A stretch of DNA of 12,509 nt, taken from contig JALVEA010000147.1 of NCBI GenBank assembly GCA_027008665.1, forward strand, positions 1-12,509, read 5' to 3'. Within the stretch, counting starts at the first letter, position 1. Each line of letters begins with the position of its first letter. The position numbers and the translations under genes were made by a program. Below, piece after piece: positions 1-7,901 of the stretch. Origin of the DNA: Thiotrichaceae bacterium. Lineage in GTDB: Bacteria; Pseudomonadota; Gammaproteobacteria; Thiotrichales; Thiotrichaceae. The notes below the pieces were generated by a model. The model ran no database searches and was not told where the DNA came from. It was given only the letters and a program-made list of their open reading frames with translations.

Positions 1-100
1 AGATAGAACGCCACCAGTGTTGCACCATTGAAAAACCTAAATCAACGGCTTCCCATGATGAACGCAGACGAATATTTGCGGTTATTTGATCAAGTTGCAT
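1..100 (-). CDS. N-terminal fragment of a membrane protein of the SpoIIM/RDD cluster (cut by window edge)
   Basis: Only the first 33 codons are present, read leftwards from an ATG at 98–100 and still open at base 1. The start overlaps the end of the SpoIIM-family gene by 11 bp, which is typical of translational coupling. The peptide begins MQLDQITANIRLRSSWEAVD and ends in an aromatic, basic stretch (QHWWRS). From memory, the 'R-x-R-x-x-W-E-A-x-D-L-G' beginning resembles the N-termini of membrane proteins that follow SpoIIM genes in gammaproteobacterial MoxR/DUF58/DUF4129 clusters. The position fits as well. The fragment is too short to name a family firmly, and its membrane part lies outside the window. 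Confidence 0.65.
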   Translation of the reverse strand, partial: MQLDQITANIRLRSSWEAVDLGFSMVQHWWRSI

Positions 101-1103
101 TGCGTACCTGCCGCCCTAAAAATACGAAATAAGCAATGACTAGTGACCATAAAAGTGCGGCTACGCTGTATTTGATCATCACGGGCATTATGGTTGATGA
201 CCAAAATGCTTCAATAAAGGCGGCAATAATAAACATTGTTGCCGCACCGTATATTATCTGCACTGCGATTTTACTATTATCAATTAAGGCTCTAATACGT
301 GATTTACGCCCAGGTCTAATTAATGCTGTAGCGAGTTTTAGACCTGCTGCACCTGAGAGCACAATCGCGGTTAGCTCAAAAGATCCATGTCCTAGCACAA
401 AGCCCCAAAAGGTATCAATAAATTCAAGATGGGTTAAATGCCCTGCAACTGCACCAATAATTAAGCCATTAAAAATTAGAAAAAATAAAGTCCCTATACC
501 AAAGAGCATTCCACCTGCAAAGTTTTGAAAGCCAATGCCTGTATTATGTTTTATATAAAAACCAAACATATACAAGTCTGAATCGGATTCTCGTTCTCGC
601 CCGATTTTATGTACAAAAGAATCAGGGTCGTACATAACTTCCATGCTTCGCACTTGATCACCGTCCATAACACTATAGACGAGATCAGGTTGAAATTGTA
701 TTGCAATAAGCATTGCAAAAAAAGGCACATAAAATAATGCCCCAGCAAGAAAAACCAAGCGCCATTCTGTGCGTATTAAAGAGGGAAAGCCGACTGCAAA
801 AAAATATTTTATATGATGCCAAAAATGGGTATGCACACCGTAAAGATGTTGATGCCCACGGGTGACTAAATGATTTAAACGCCTAAGTAAGATAGGACTG
901 TACATACGTGAATTTGCTAATGAATAGTGATGGCAAATCTGACGGTAAGCATTGGGTAAATCAATGGCTTTAGGTGCTTTAATGGGCTTATTTTTACTAC
1001 GCTTTTTACTTGAGGATAACTCTTGATAATTTATCCATGCTTCAAAATCTTCCCATTGTTGCTGATATTTATGGATAAATTGTGATTGTTTAATGGCGCT
1101 CAT
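90..1103 (-). CDS. Stage II sporulation protein M (SpoIIM) family membrane protein
   Basis: A 337-residue integral membrane protein. Residues 1–110 are cytosolic-like, rich in His, Arg and Lys. Hydrophobic segments follow at about 115–137, 190–220, 230–262, 277–298 and 306–330. The stretch around 238–256 (GHGSFELTAIVLSGAAGLKL) is the hallmark of the SpoIIM/DUF95 family, named after the Bacillus engulfment protein but common in non-sporulating bacteria, where its role is unknown. The ATG shares the ATGA overlap (4 bp) with the stop of the upstream RDD gene, and its own stop overlaps the next gene by 11 bp. The three are therefore almost certainly one operon. In Pseudomonas-like genomes such genes accompany a MoxR ATPase and DUF58 protein, suggesting a membrane or envelope complex. 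That function is inference from context only. Confidence 0.85.
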   Translation of the reverse strand: MSAIKQSQFIHKYQQQWEDFEAWINYQELSSSKKRSKNKPIKAPKAIDLPNAYRQICHHYSLANSRMYSPILLRRLNHLVTRGHQHLYGVHTHFWHHIKYFFAVGFPSLIRTEWRLVFLAGALFYVPFFAMLIAIQFQPDLVYSVMDGDQVRSMEVMYDPDSFVHKIGRERESDSDLYMFGFYIKHNTGIGFQNFAGGMLFGIGTLFFLIFNGLIIGAVAGHLTHLEFIDTFWGFVLGHGSFELTAIVLSGAAGLKLATALIRPGRKSRIRALIDNSKIAVQIIYGAATMFIIAAFIEAFWSSTIMPVMIKYSVAALLWSLVIAYFVFLGRQVRNAT

Positions 1104-1807
1104 TGTTTCCCCGCTATCCAGTCTCCAAGGCGTTTTAAATAGGCTGCTTTTTCCCCTTCTTTAGCATCCTTCACCAATAAGCCACTTAAACTGGCTAACT
1201 CTTCAGCCCTAGCCGCTGATAAACTTTGTTGACGTTGCTGAAATTGCAAAATAGTTTGCTGTTCTTCAATTTGTAAACGCATAGGAGGAGCAATCGGGCT
1301 ATTATCTGTTTTAGTATCGATTAAATTCTCCTTTAAAGGTTTCTCTTTATATAAAACAACGGTACTTGCAACTAAATCGCCGAGGCGTTGAAAACGTTTA
1401 TTCATCAGCATACTCGTCAAGCCAAAACCATAAAGAAGTGGTAAAAAATCAACAAAACGCAATAAATTACGAATCATGGAAGCAGAAGGTGTCACAGGGC
1501 AACCATTATCTTGTACCACATGAAGATTTAATGATTTTTTACCAGGCGTTTGACCTTTTTTAAATAGCTCAAAATAAACAGGATAAAACCATTCCACTAG
1601 AAAAGTGATAATAAACGCAAGACCCATGCCACTAGCGCCTAAAAAGGCCAAGGCAATAAAAGTAATGGTATAAATAACAAAACGAATCAATACATCAATG
1701 AACCATGCAAGCATCCGTGGCATTGGACCGGCTGGGGAAAGCGTAAGATGAATCCCCTCAGGTGTATTAACGCTATAAATTGTGTCTAGGCTTTTTATTT
1801 TCACCAT
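1100..1807 (-). CDS. RDD family membrane protein
   Basis: The predicted product is 235 residues from the ATG at 1805–1807. The RDD signature is present: R31-x-x-A-W-x-I-D38 at the first membrane segment, hydrophobic stretches at about 32–58 and 60–80, then GQTPGKKSLNLHVV (85–98), IRNLLRFVDFLP (112–123) and NKRFQRLGDLVASTVV (136–151). A hydrophilic, Gln/Glu-rich C-terminal tail (about 155–235) follows and may form a coiled coil. RDD proteins are membrane proteins of mostly unknown function, sometimes linked to transport. The frame could start 12 codons earlier at a GTG (1843), but neither start has a good ribosome site. I prefer the ATG because family members usually begin shortly before the 'xTPEGI' segment, and because a TATACT hexamer at 1846–1851 would put the transcript start downstream of the GTG. 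The gene is first in the RDD–SpoIIM operon. Confidence 0.83.
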   Translation of the reverse strand: MVKIKSLDTIYSVNTPEGIHLTLSPAGPMPRMLAWFIDVLIRFVIYTITFIALAFLGASGMGLAFIITFLVEWFYPVYFELFKKGQTPGKKSLNLHVVQDNGCPVTPSASMIRNLLRFVDFLPLLYGFGLTSMLMNKRFQRLGDLVASTVVLYKEKPLKENLIDTKTDNSPIAPPMRLQIEEQQTILQFQQRQQSLSAARAEELASLSGLLVKDAKEGEKAAYLKRLGDWIAGKQ

Positions 1808-1845
1808 TGTTAAGAGTTCACTGTGTTTTTTATAGTTAGTCACAA

Positions 1846-1851
1846 AGTATA
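1846..1851 (-). promoter_or_regulatory. Possible -10 box for the RDD–SpoIIM operon
   Basis: On the minus strand the 61-bp gap after the dioxygenase gene contains TATACT (five of six consensus bases). A start point about 7 bases downstream would give a leader of roughly 30 nt to the ATG at 1807. No convincing -35 hexamer lies at the right distance, so this is a weak call. Read-through from the dioxygenase gene is also possible, because no terminator hairpin is visible between them. Confidence 0.3.
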
Positions 1852-1904
1852 CAAGATGCGCCTTGCAATTAATAATTAATCAAATAACACAACAACCTCT
1901 TTAA

Positions 1905-4103
1905 TTATGGTAGTTTTCTCAATAATTGTTGCATTTGCTCAAATTTTTGCAGTTTTGCTTCATAGATTTTATATGTCTTTTGAACTTTTCCTTGGAATTT
2001 AGGAGGAGCACGTAATATTTCAATATCTAAACTAAGCTTAGCTTCTCGTGCCATATCTTGTAAATGCACCACTTCCCGTTTCAGTGATTTTTGGGTTGTC
2101 ATACTATTTTCAACGGGGTCAGGTAAAAAGGTTTTCAGTTGTCTACAAATTTTACAATCACAAGGAAGTTTTTGTTTAAATGACCAGTCCTTTGGTTTTA
2201 CGGGAGCGCTTGGGTAATTGTCTTGAATTGCTTTACGGCTAAGCTGAATAAATTTTAAGACAATATTGTGATGATAATGGCATCCATCTAAATCTTTAAG
2301 CACCTTGAGAATGGCTGTTGCAAAGACTTCAGAATCATCAAAAATAGTTGCTGTCTCAATCTGTTGATAAAGTTCAGAAGCAAGGTTTTTTAAATCTAAA
2401 ATAGCTAGAATTTTTAAGGTATAGATAAAACCATTGATATGAGTAACACTTAGTTTCAGCGCAATTTTCCACACTGATTCCAGCCATCGTTTGATCGTTT
2501 CTTTGCTTTCTTCTGTAGGAATGCGAGAGAGCAAGAGTTCATTCATCCATTTAAGTTCTGCTCCTTGTGATTTTTCCGATAGCATGAGTTTTTGCATATC
2601 CTGTTCAAACTCATCCCATCCAAAATGATCAGCAAAACACATAAAAATTTCAGTATCAGGATAAGAAATACGAAATAGACTCTGTTGAATTTTCTTATCA
2701 AGATAGCTTTTTACCAACTTAATATCATTAATTTTAATGAGTTCTTTGGATAAGTCATCCTTATCATAGCCCTGCTTTTTAATAATATATTTTGCTAGAG
2801 CAACTGCTTTTTCTCGATGATCACTGTTAGCTAAATCATTGTTAGTGACAAATTGCTTAAAAAAATGGCTTGCATAAGAGAATCCCATTTTTTCTATTAA
2901 CTCAAACTCTTTATCCTTTGGCCATAAAATAATACCGCCACGTTGATACCAAAGTTCTTTAGTTGCTCCTGCATTGCCTGTTGCTTCTGAAATTGAAACA
3001 TCACGACCTGGACCATCATGTAGTGGAATCGTCGCAATAATAGGGTCATCATCTTCATTCAGATAAATTTTATTAATCTCTGAAAGGTTACCGTTATGAT
3101 CTAAAAAATTATGCGCATAAGTATATTCATCCTCCACATCACACTCGTCAAAATCACTTTCATCAAGATCATCATCATAACCATAACGATGATAACCATA
3201 GATGTCCCCATAACTACTACGATAGTAAGTGACTAAACAAAGATAAGCTTGATAATTATTTTTTCTAGCAACCTCTAGCAGAGCGAAGGCTTTGGGATAA
3301 TCGCCATTTTTTAGATTATCCAAAGACAGGTTTTTTTCAGTGTAATGATGCTCTAGCAAATAAGTTACAACTGGACTTTCATCTGCCTTAGGTTGCCATG
3401 TTTGCAATAGTTTATTCAGGCTACTCATAATATTTAATTGATCAGAAAACTGTGGCTGTGTACTACGCCCTGTTAGTGCAAGATTATAAATCAGACAAAT
3501 ACGATAACCTGAGCTAATAGGTTTCACTTCATGATAGCAATCAGCATAAAAAGCAACAAAATTAGGTGAAAACTCATCACGATCTGCAAAGGAATAATGC
3601 TCAGACTGCCCTGCATGGGAGACAATCAGCTCTCCACCTGTATGTTCAGAAGGTAAATTAATCACCAATGTAGCAAACATATTCGGCATTTTTTCAGTAT
3701 CACGATGTGCTTTAAAAAAACCACCTTTTTCATAGACCAATAATTTATATGGTTCAAATTCGATTGTGCTATCACTCAATCCTAGTTGATAGCCTATTTG
3801 TTGCACGGAATCATGCAATGCTTCATTCCATGCAGGGTTTGTTACCTCAAAATATTGCGTATCTAACTGCCAACAATTACGCACTTGCGTATTAGTAACT
3901 GTTTCCTCACCGCGTCCAAACGGGGCTTGCTCGCAATGTGTAATAATATCTTTTGCCTGTGTTTCTAAAAAAGGCAAGGCGATAGTACCAATATTGTTTA
4001 TTTTTAATCCTAATGGAAGTGAGCTAAGTTTACCGCTAACAGAAAAGGTTCCCGCATTTTCAATATTTTCCATTAAATCATTAAGTTCATTTATATTATT
4101 CAT
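1905..4103 (-). CDS. Large 2-oxoglutarate/Fe(II)-dependent dioxygenase (prolyl-4-hydroxylase-like fold)
   Basis: A 732-residue soluble protein with no signal peptide. The catalytic core lies at about 110–210. It shows the iron triad H133-x-D135 (in KAHRDTEK) and H191 (in YADCYHEV), with R201 ten residues after the distal His to bind 2-oxoglutarate, so the active site looks complete. The motif LLVYEKGGFFKAHRDTE followed by TLVINLPSEHTGGEL is typical of the P4Hc-like oxygenase superfamily. An Asp/Glu-rich insert spans about 309–327. The rest (about 340–732) matches no domain I can name. It carries a C-x-C-x-x-C cluster (C648, C650, C653) followed by a Lys/Arg/Gln-rich end. From memory, long proteins with this layout occur in some bacteria and fungi, but the substrate is unknown. 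The gene is divergent from ftsE and AT-rich. The first ATG is chosen, although no clear ribosome site precedes it. Confidence 0.85.
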   Translation of the reverse strand: MNNINELNDLMENIENAGTFSVSGKLSSLPLGLKINNIGTIALPFLETQAKDIITHCEQAPFGRGEETVTNTQVRNCWQLDTQYFEVTNPAWNEALHDSVQQIGYQLGLSDSTIEFEPYKLLVYEKGGFFKAHRDTEKMPNMFATLVINLPSEHTGGELIVSHAGQSEHYSFADRDEFSPNFVAFYADCYHEVKPISSGYRICLIYNLALTGRSTQPQFSDQLNIMSSLNKLLQTWQPKADESPVVTYLLEHHYTEKNLSLDNLKNGDYPKAFALLEVARKNNYQAYLCLVTYYRSSYGDIYGYHRYGYDDDLDESDFDECDVEDEYTYAHNFLDHNGNLSEINKIYLNEDDDPIIATIPLHDGPGRDVSISEATGNAGATKELWYQRGGIILWPKDKEFELIEKMGFSYASHFFKQFVTNNDLANSDHREKAVALAKYIIKKQGYDKDDLSKELIKINDIKLVKSYLDKKIQQSLFRISYPDTEIFMCFADHFGWDEFEQDMQKLMLSEKSQGAELKWMNELLLSRIPTEESKETIKRWLESVWKIALKLSVTHINGFIYTLKILAILDLKNLASELYQQIETATIFDDSEVFATAILKVLKDLDGCHYHHNIVLKFIQLSRKAIQDNYPSAPVKPKDWSFKQKLPCDCKICRQLKTFLPDPVENSMTTQKSLKREVVHLQDMAREAKLSLDIEILRAPPKFQGKVQKTYKIYEAKLQKFEQMQQLLRKLP

Positions 4104-4152
4104 TGTATTTTTATCATTTGAGGTAGTAAAAGGAAATAGCAGAAGACAAGGG

Positions 4153-4158
4153 AGTATA
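4153..4158 (-). promoter_or_regulatory. Possible -10 box for the dioxygenase gene
   Basis: TATACT occurs on the minus strand about 50 bases upstream of the dioxygenase ATG, which would give a leader of about 43 nt. A matching -35 is not obvious. It lies inside a small AT-rich inverted repeat (AGTAT/ATACT and ATAGT/ACTAT arms), so the match could be chance. Confidence 0.3.
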
Positions 4159-4304
4159 GTTTATAAATACTATTTCTGAAGTAATTCTTTGCTAATAGCT
4201 AGGGTGATAAATAGACGATTATTGTTAATTTTTAGCCTCTTTAAAAAGGAGTAAAATCAGATATTACGACAATTAATTGGAGTTAGATTATTAAAGCTAA
4301 ATTA

Positions 4305-4313
4305 TGTTATTCT
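4305..4313 (+). promoter_or_regulatory. Extended -10 promoter element for ftsEX
   Basis: TGTTATTCT matches the extended -10 form TG-n-TATAAT in all but one or two positions. It lies 45 bases before the ftsE ATG. Extended -10 promoters tolerate a poor -35, and only weak -35-like hexamers lie upstream (TTGGAG at 4277, TTAGAT at 4283). The ribosome site GAGGA is at 4341–4345. Confidence 0.4.
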
Positions 4314-4357
4314 AGTCTTTAAATTATACCATCAACTGTCGAGGACTTATTTCGTTC

Positions 4358-4990
4358 ATGATCGAATTTAAAGAAGTTAGCAAACGCTATCCGACAGGAC
4401 AGATTGCGCTATACAATGTGAATTTGACAATACAGCGTGGCGAAATGGCATTTATTACAGGGCATTCAGGGGCAGGAAAAAGTACCTTACTTAAACTAAT
4501 TGCCTTATTAGAGCGTCCTAATAAGGGGAAAATTATTGTTAATGGTGTTGATTTGCAACAGTTGAAACGTTCTAAAATTCCTGCTTATCGACGTGGTATT
4601 GGGGTGATTTTTCAAGATCATCACTTACTTTCTGATCGAACGGTATTTGATAATATAGCATTACCTTTAATGATTTCTGGCATGCCGCCTGTTGATATCA
4701 AGCGGCGCATTCATGCCGCACTTGGTAAGGAAAAAGAACTACCGTTGATGTTATCAGCGGGTGAAAAGCAACGCGTTGGTATTGCCCGTGCCGTGGTGAA
4801 TAAGCCCAGCATTATCCTTGCTGATGAACCAACGGGTAATTTAGACCCTGTTTTAGCACATGATATTATGTGTACTTTTAGGCAGTTTAATGAACTAGGC
4901 TCTACCGTATTGATCGCTAGTCATGATCAGCTTCTGATTGAAACAATGAAAAAACGCATTATTGTGTTACAAAAAGTACAAGGTTCCTAA
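4358..4990 (+). CDS. ftsE: Cell division ATP-binding protein FtsE (atypical signature region)
   Basis: FtsE is the cytosolic ATPase of the FtsEX complex. It is recruited to the division site by FtsZ and drives FtsX to activate septal peptidoglycan hydrolases. The 210 residues show Walker A GHSGAGKST (35–43, K41), Q-loop VIFQDHHLL (Q86), ABC signature LSAGEKQ (132–138), Walker B IILADE (152–157) and the H-loop His189. The blocks AFITGHSGAGKSTLLKL and VGIARAVVNKP are nearly those of E. coli FtsE. Two things are odd. The signature reads LSAGEK where FtsE usually has LSGGEQ. The helical segment just before it (AALGKEKELPLM) is about six residues shorter than in E. coli, as far as I recall that sequence. 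The reading frame is intact. ftsX follows after 5 bp, so the two are cotranscribed. Confidence 0.95.
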   Translation: MIEFKEVSKRYPTGQIALYNVNLTIQRGEMAFITGHSGAGKSTLLKLIALLERPNKGKIIVNGVDLQQLKRSKIPAYRRGIGVIFQDHHLLSDRTVFDNIALPLMISGMPPVDIKRRIHAALGKEKELPLMLSAGEKQRVGIARAVVNKPSIILADEPTGNLDPVLAHDIMCTFRQFNELGSTVLIASHDQLLIETMKKRIIVLQKVQGS

Positions 4991-4995
4991 TATCG

Positions 4996-5958
4996 ATGGC
5001 ATCCTCAACTTCCCCACAAAATACACAAACAACAGCCCCTGTTTTTAGTCGTGTTGGTCAGCATAAAACGGCGTTTAAATACAGTCTGAAACATCTTTGG
5101 CAAACACCCTTATCAACATGGATTACCTTGGCAGCAATTGCAATTGCGCTTTCATTGCCAGCAGGTTTGCATTTATTGCTACTAAATCTAAAAACCTTGA
5201 CCGATGATAATCGTGAGATTCCCACTATCTCTTTGTTTATGAAGCAAGATATTACGGTGCAACAAGCGAATGATCGTGCCGAATTACTCTCTGAACTCAA
5301 TGAAATTGATCATGTATTGGTGGTTACTCGTGAGGATGCTTTAGAGAAATTCAAGCAATTAACAGGTTTTGCAGAGACGCTAGAAACCTTGAATGAAAAC
5401 CCATTGCCGCATGTATTAGTGATTACGCCGAAAATGCGTTCGTTAAATGATCCTGAACTTGATTTAGCACAACTAGCACGGAATTTGGAACTCTATTCTG
5501 ATGTTGATGTGGTACAAATGGATATAGAATGGGTACAACGATTACTGGCTATTTTGCATATTGCAGATCGCTCGGTGTTAGTGATCTCCGTATTATTAGC
5601 GTTAACGGTATTATTAGTAGTTGGTAATACGATTCGATTGAATATAGAAAATCGTAAAGAAGAAATCGAAGTGACTCAATTGATCGGTGCAACTAATGCT
5701 TATATCCGTCGTCCTTTTCTTTATGGAGGACTCTGGTATGGCTTATTTGGTGGTATATTGAGTCTCGTTATTGTGCATTTTTCTTTGCTGTTTCTGGTCT
5801 CTCCTGTGAATGATTTGGCACATCTTTATGGTAGCCATTTCACTATTAACGGTTTAGATGTTGATGCAACCCTGTTTATTCTGGTTGCAAGCAGTTTGTT
5901 GGGTTTATTAGGGGCGCAACTAGCGGTTGGCAAGCATTTAAGGCAAATTGCGATATAA
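4996..5958 (+). CDS. ftsX: Cell division protein FtsX
   Basis: FtsX is the inner-membrane partner of FtsE. Its periplasmic loop binds EnvC-type activators of amidases in gammaproteobacteria. The 320-residue product (E. coli about 352) has a cytosolic N-terminus, a first membrane segment at about 42–64, a periplasmic domain at about 65–190, then three further membrane segments at about 193–213, 242–268 and 291–311. Conserved landmarks are NTIRLNIENRKEEIEVTQLI directly followed by GATNAYIRRPFLYGG, and near the end the FTINGLDVD and GKHLRQI blocks. The shorter length comes mainly from the N-terminal tail. The gene starts 5 bp after ftsE, with an AAGG ribosome-site candidate inside the ftsE end. 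It is followed after 34 bp by mutL, not by rpoH as in many relatives. Confidence 0.95.
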   Translation: MASSTSPQNTQTTAPVFSRVGQHKTAFKYSLKHLWQTPLSTWITLAAIAIALSLPAGLHLLLLNLKTLTDDNREIPTISLFMKQDITVQQANDRAELLSELNEIDHVLVVTREDALEKFKQLTGFAETLETLNENPLPHVLVITPKMRSLNDPELDLAQLARNLELYSDVDVVQMDIEWVQRLLAILHIADRSVLVISVLLALTVLLVVGNTIRLNIENRKEEIEVTQLIGATNAYIRRPFLYGGLWYGLFGGILSLVIVHFSLLFLVSPVNDLAHLYGSHFTINGLDVDATLFILVASSLLGLLGAQLAVGKHLRQIAI

Positions 5959-5959
5959 T
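5927..5959 (+). promoter_or_regulatory. Possible mutL promoter inside the end of ftsX
   Basis: A perfect TATAAT lies at 5954–5959, overlapping the ftsX stop codon. A TTGGCA hexamer (one mismatch to TTGACA, 5927–5932) is 21 bases upstream, longer than the usual 16–18. Transcription would begin near 5966, giving a leader of under 30 nt for mutL. This could give mutL expression independent of ftsEX. In AT-rich DNA a single TATAAT is weak evidence. Confidence 0.35.
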
Positions 5960-5992
5960 TATTTTTATAAGATTAGTAAAGTTCTTTTAACA

Positions 5993-7852
5993 ATGCCCAT
6001 CCAACAACTTCCCTCCCATCTAATCAATCAAATCGCCGCAGGTGAGGTGGTGGAACGCCCTGCCTCAGTGGTTAAAGAATTATTAGAAAATGCGTTGGAT
6101 GCGGGTGCAACCCGTATTGATATAGAGATAGAACAAGGGGGTAGTAAACGGATTCGTATTCGTGATAATGGCTGTGGTATCCCTAAAGAAGAGCTTTTTC
6201 TGGCTTTAAGTCGCCATGCAACCAGTAAAATTGCTTCACTGAGTGATTTGGAGCATATTCGCTCATTGGGTTTTCGAGGGGAAGCGCTTCCTAGTATTGC
6301 CTCAGTCTCACGGCTTAGTCTTTGCTCCCGTAGCAAAGATAGCGAATACAGTTGGAAGCTATCAGGCAATGGTGGAGATCAATTCGAGCATCCTGAGCCA
6401 AGTTCGCATCCGCAAGGTACAACCGTTGATGTGCGTGATTTATTTTTTAATGTCCCTGCGCGGCGTAAATTTTTAAAAACAGAAAAAACAGAATTTCGTC
6501 ATTTAGAGGATGTAGTAAAAAAAATTGCCCTAAGTCGTTTTCAGATTGCTATTAGCTTAAAACATGGCATAAAGACGGTACTTCATTTGCAAGCGGCGAA
6601 TGATCATATTTCCTCAGAACGACGTGTAGCAGAAATATTTGGTCCTGCTTTTATGGAGCAGTGTTTGCACGTTGAATATGAAGCGGCAGGTCTGAAGCTA
6701 TGGGGTTGGGTAGGATTGCCTACTTTTTCGAGATCACAGGCTGATTTGCAATATTTTTATGTTAATGGACGTATTATTCGTGATCGTATTGTCACTCATG
6801 CGGTACGTCAAGCCTATCAAGATGTACTTTATCATGGTCGCCATCCTGCCTATTTATTATTTTTAGAACTAGATGCAAATAAGGTTGATGTCAATGCCCA
6901 CCCAACTAAACATGAAGTGCGCTTTCGTGAAGCGCGATTAGTGCATGATTTTCTCTATCGCACCTTACACAAAGCACTGGCGGATATTCGTCCTAATAAT
7001 GCAATAGAACAAGATATATCCCCTACAGCTTCAATAGAAGTGAATCCTTTATTACAAAATAGCACCTCAAATGTTTATCCGTTTCAAAACGCCCAAACTA
7101 ATCTAAATATTCCTGTTAAAGAATCAGGTGAAAATTATTCACAATGGCATCCTGTTGTGAATCAAGAAAGCAATCCCTTTTTTCCTAGTAGCCCTGTTTT
7201 TAATCAAGAATATAATCCCAACTCATTGCTTGTACAAACTGCAACAGATTACAAAGATACGGGTGAAATACCACCATTAGGTTTTGCATTAGCACAATTA
7301 CACCGTATTTTTATACTCGCAGAAAATGCGGAAGGGTTAATTGTGGTTGATATGCATGCCGCACATGAGCGTATTACTTATGAGCATCTTAAACGAAGCA
7401 TGGCAGAAGATACGATTCGTTCCCAGCCTTTGCTTGTCCCAAGCTCTGTGGCCGTTAGCAAAAAAGAAGCGAGCTGTGCAATTGAATATGCGGATGTATT
7501 TAATCAACTTGGTTTTTCTATTGATCGTCTCGCACCAGAAAAATTAGTGATACGCGCCGTTCCCTCACTTTTAAAAAGCGCGGATACAGCGAGCTTATTA
7601 AGAGATGTGCTGTCTGATTTAATTCAACACGGTAGCAGTGAGCGCATTCAAGAAGCTATCAATGAAATTTTATCCACAATGGCATGTCATAGCTCAGTTC
7701 GAGCCAATCATAAACTCAGTATTCCTGAAATGAATGCGCTATTGCGTGATATGGAACGAACCGAACGCAGTGGGCAATGCAATCATGGACGACCCACATG
7801 GACACAACTGAACCTTAAGCAACTAGATAAACTCTTTATGCGTGGACAATGA
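5993..7852 (+). CDS. mutL: DNA mismatch repair protein MutL (endonuclease type)
   Basis: MutL links MutS mismatch recognition to strand removal. From the ATG at 5993 the product is 619 residues. The N-terminal GHKL ATPase shows ELLENALDAG (29–38, E29 and N33), DNGCGI (58–63), GFRGEAL (93–99) and GTTV (142–145). A low-complexity linker (about 335–425) includes a near-repeat PVxNQExNP at 387–395 and 401–409. The C-terminal domain has the metal-binding endonuclease motif DMHAAHERITYE (453–464), QPLLVP (478–483, matching the sliding-clamp binding pattern), ACHSSVR (564–570) and QCNHGRPTW (595–603). These are the motifs of nicking MutL proteins in MutH-less bacteria; E. coli MutL lacks the DMHA/DQHA motif. 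The frame extends upstream to a TTG at 5948, but MPIQQLPSHLINQIAAGEVV is the family's normal beginning. The ribosome site is weak. Confidence 0.97.
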   Translation: MPIQQLPSHLINQIAAGEVVERPASVVKELLENALDAGATRIDIEIEQGGSKRIRIRDNGCGIPKEELFLALSRHATSKIASLSDLEHIRSLGFRGEALPSIASVSRLSLCSRSKDSEYSWKLSGNGGDQFEHPEPSSHPQGTTVDVRDLFFNVPARRKFLKTEKTEFRHLEDVVKKIALSRFQIAISLKHGIKTVLHLQAANDHISSERRVAEIFGPAFMEQCLHVEYEAAGLKLWGWVGLPTFSRSQADLQYFYVNGRIIRDRIVTHAVRQAYQDVLYHGRHPAYLLFLELDANKVDVNAHPTKHEVRFREARLVHDFLYRTLHKALADIRPNNAIEQDISPTASIEVNPLLQNSTSNVYPFQNAQTNLNIPVKESGENYSQWHPVVNQESNPFFPSSPVFNQEYNPNSLLVQTATDYKDTGEIPPLGFALAQLHRIFILAENAEGLIVVDMHAAHERITYEHLKRSMAEDTIRSQPLLVPSSVAVSKKEASCAIEYADVFNQLGFSIDRLAPEKLVIRAVPSLLKSADTASLLRDVLSDLIQHGSSERIQEAINEILSTMACHSSVRANHKLSIPEMNALLRDMERTERSGQCNHGRPTWTQLNLKQLDKLFMRGQ

Positions 7853-7901
7853 TAACGATAATTTTTTTAGAAGAATAATTTAAGAGAGAGACCCCAATAT
7901 T

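Noticed and set aside
136..528. Plus-strand open frame of 130 codons
   Set aside because: It lies entirely antisense to the SpoIIM-family gene, which has clear family motifs, and its translation shows no recognisable motif or ribosome site.
1808..1843. GTG start adding 12 residues to the RDD protein
   Set aside because: No ribosome site, and the added residues are unlike RDD N-termini. The TATACT box would place transcription start after this codon. It cannot be fully excluded.
4221..4260. AGGAG ribosome-site-like sequence in the divergent region before ftsE
   Set aside because: No ATG, GTG or TTG with a usable open frame follows at the right distance, so no small gene is called.
5058..5300. 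Minus-strand open frame of 80 codons inside ftsX
   Set aside because: Antisense shadow of a well-supported gene, with no motif of its own.
5948..5992. Upstream TTG extension of mutL by 15 codons
   Set aside because: It overlaps the ftsX end, and the extra residues are not part of the conserved MutL N-terminus, which begins at the ATG at 5993.
6028..6369. Minus-strand open frame of 113 codons inside mutL
   Set aside because: Antisense to the conserved ATPase domain of mutL; its composition mirrors the mutL codons.
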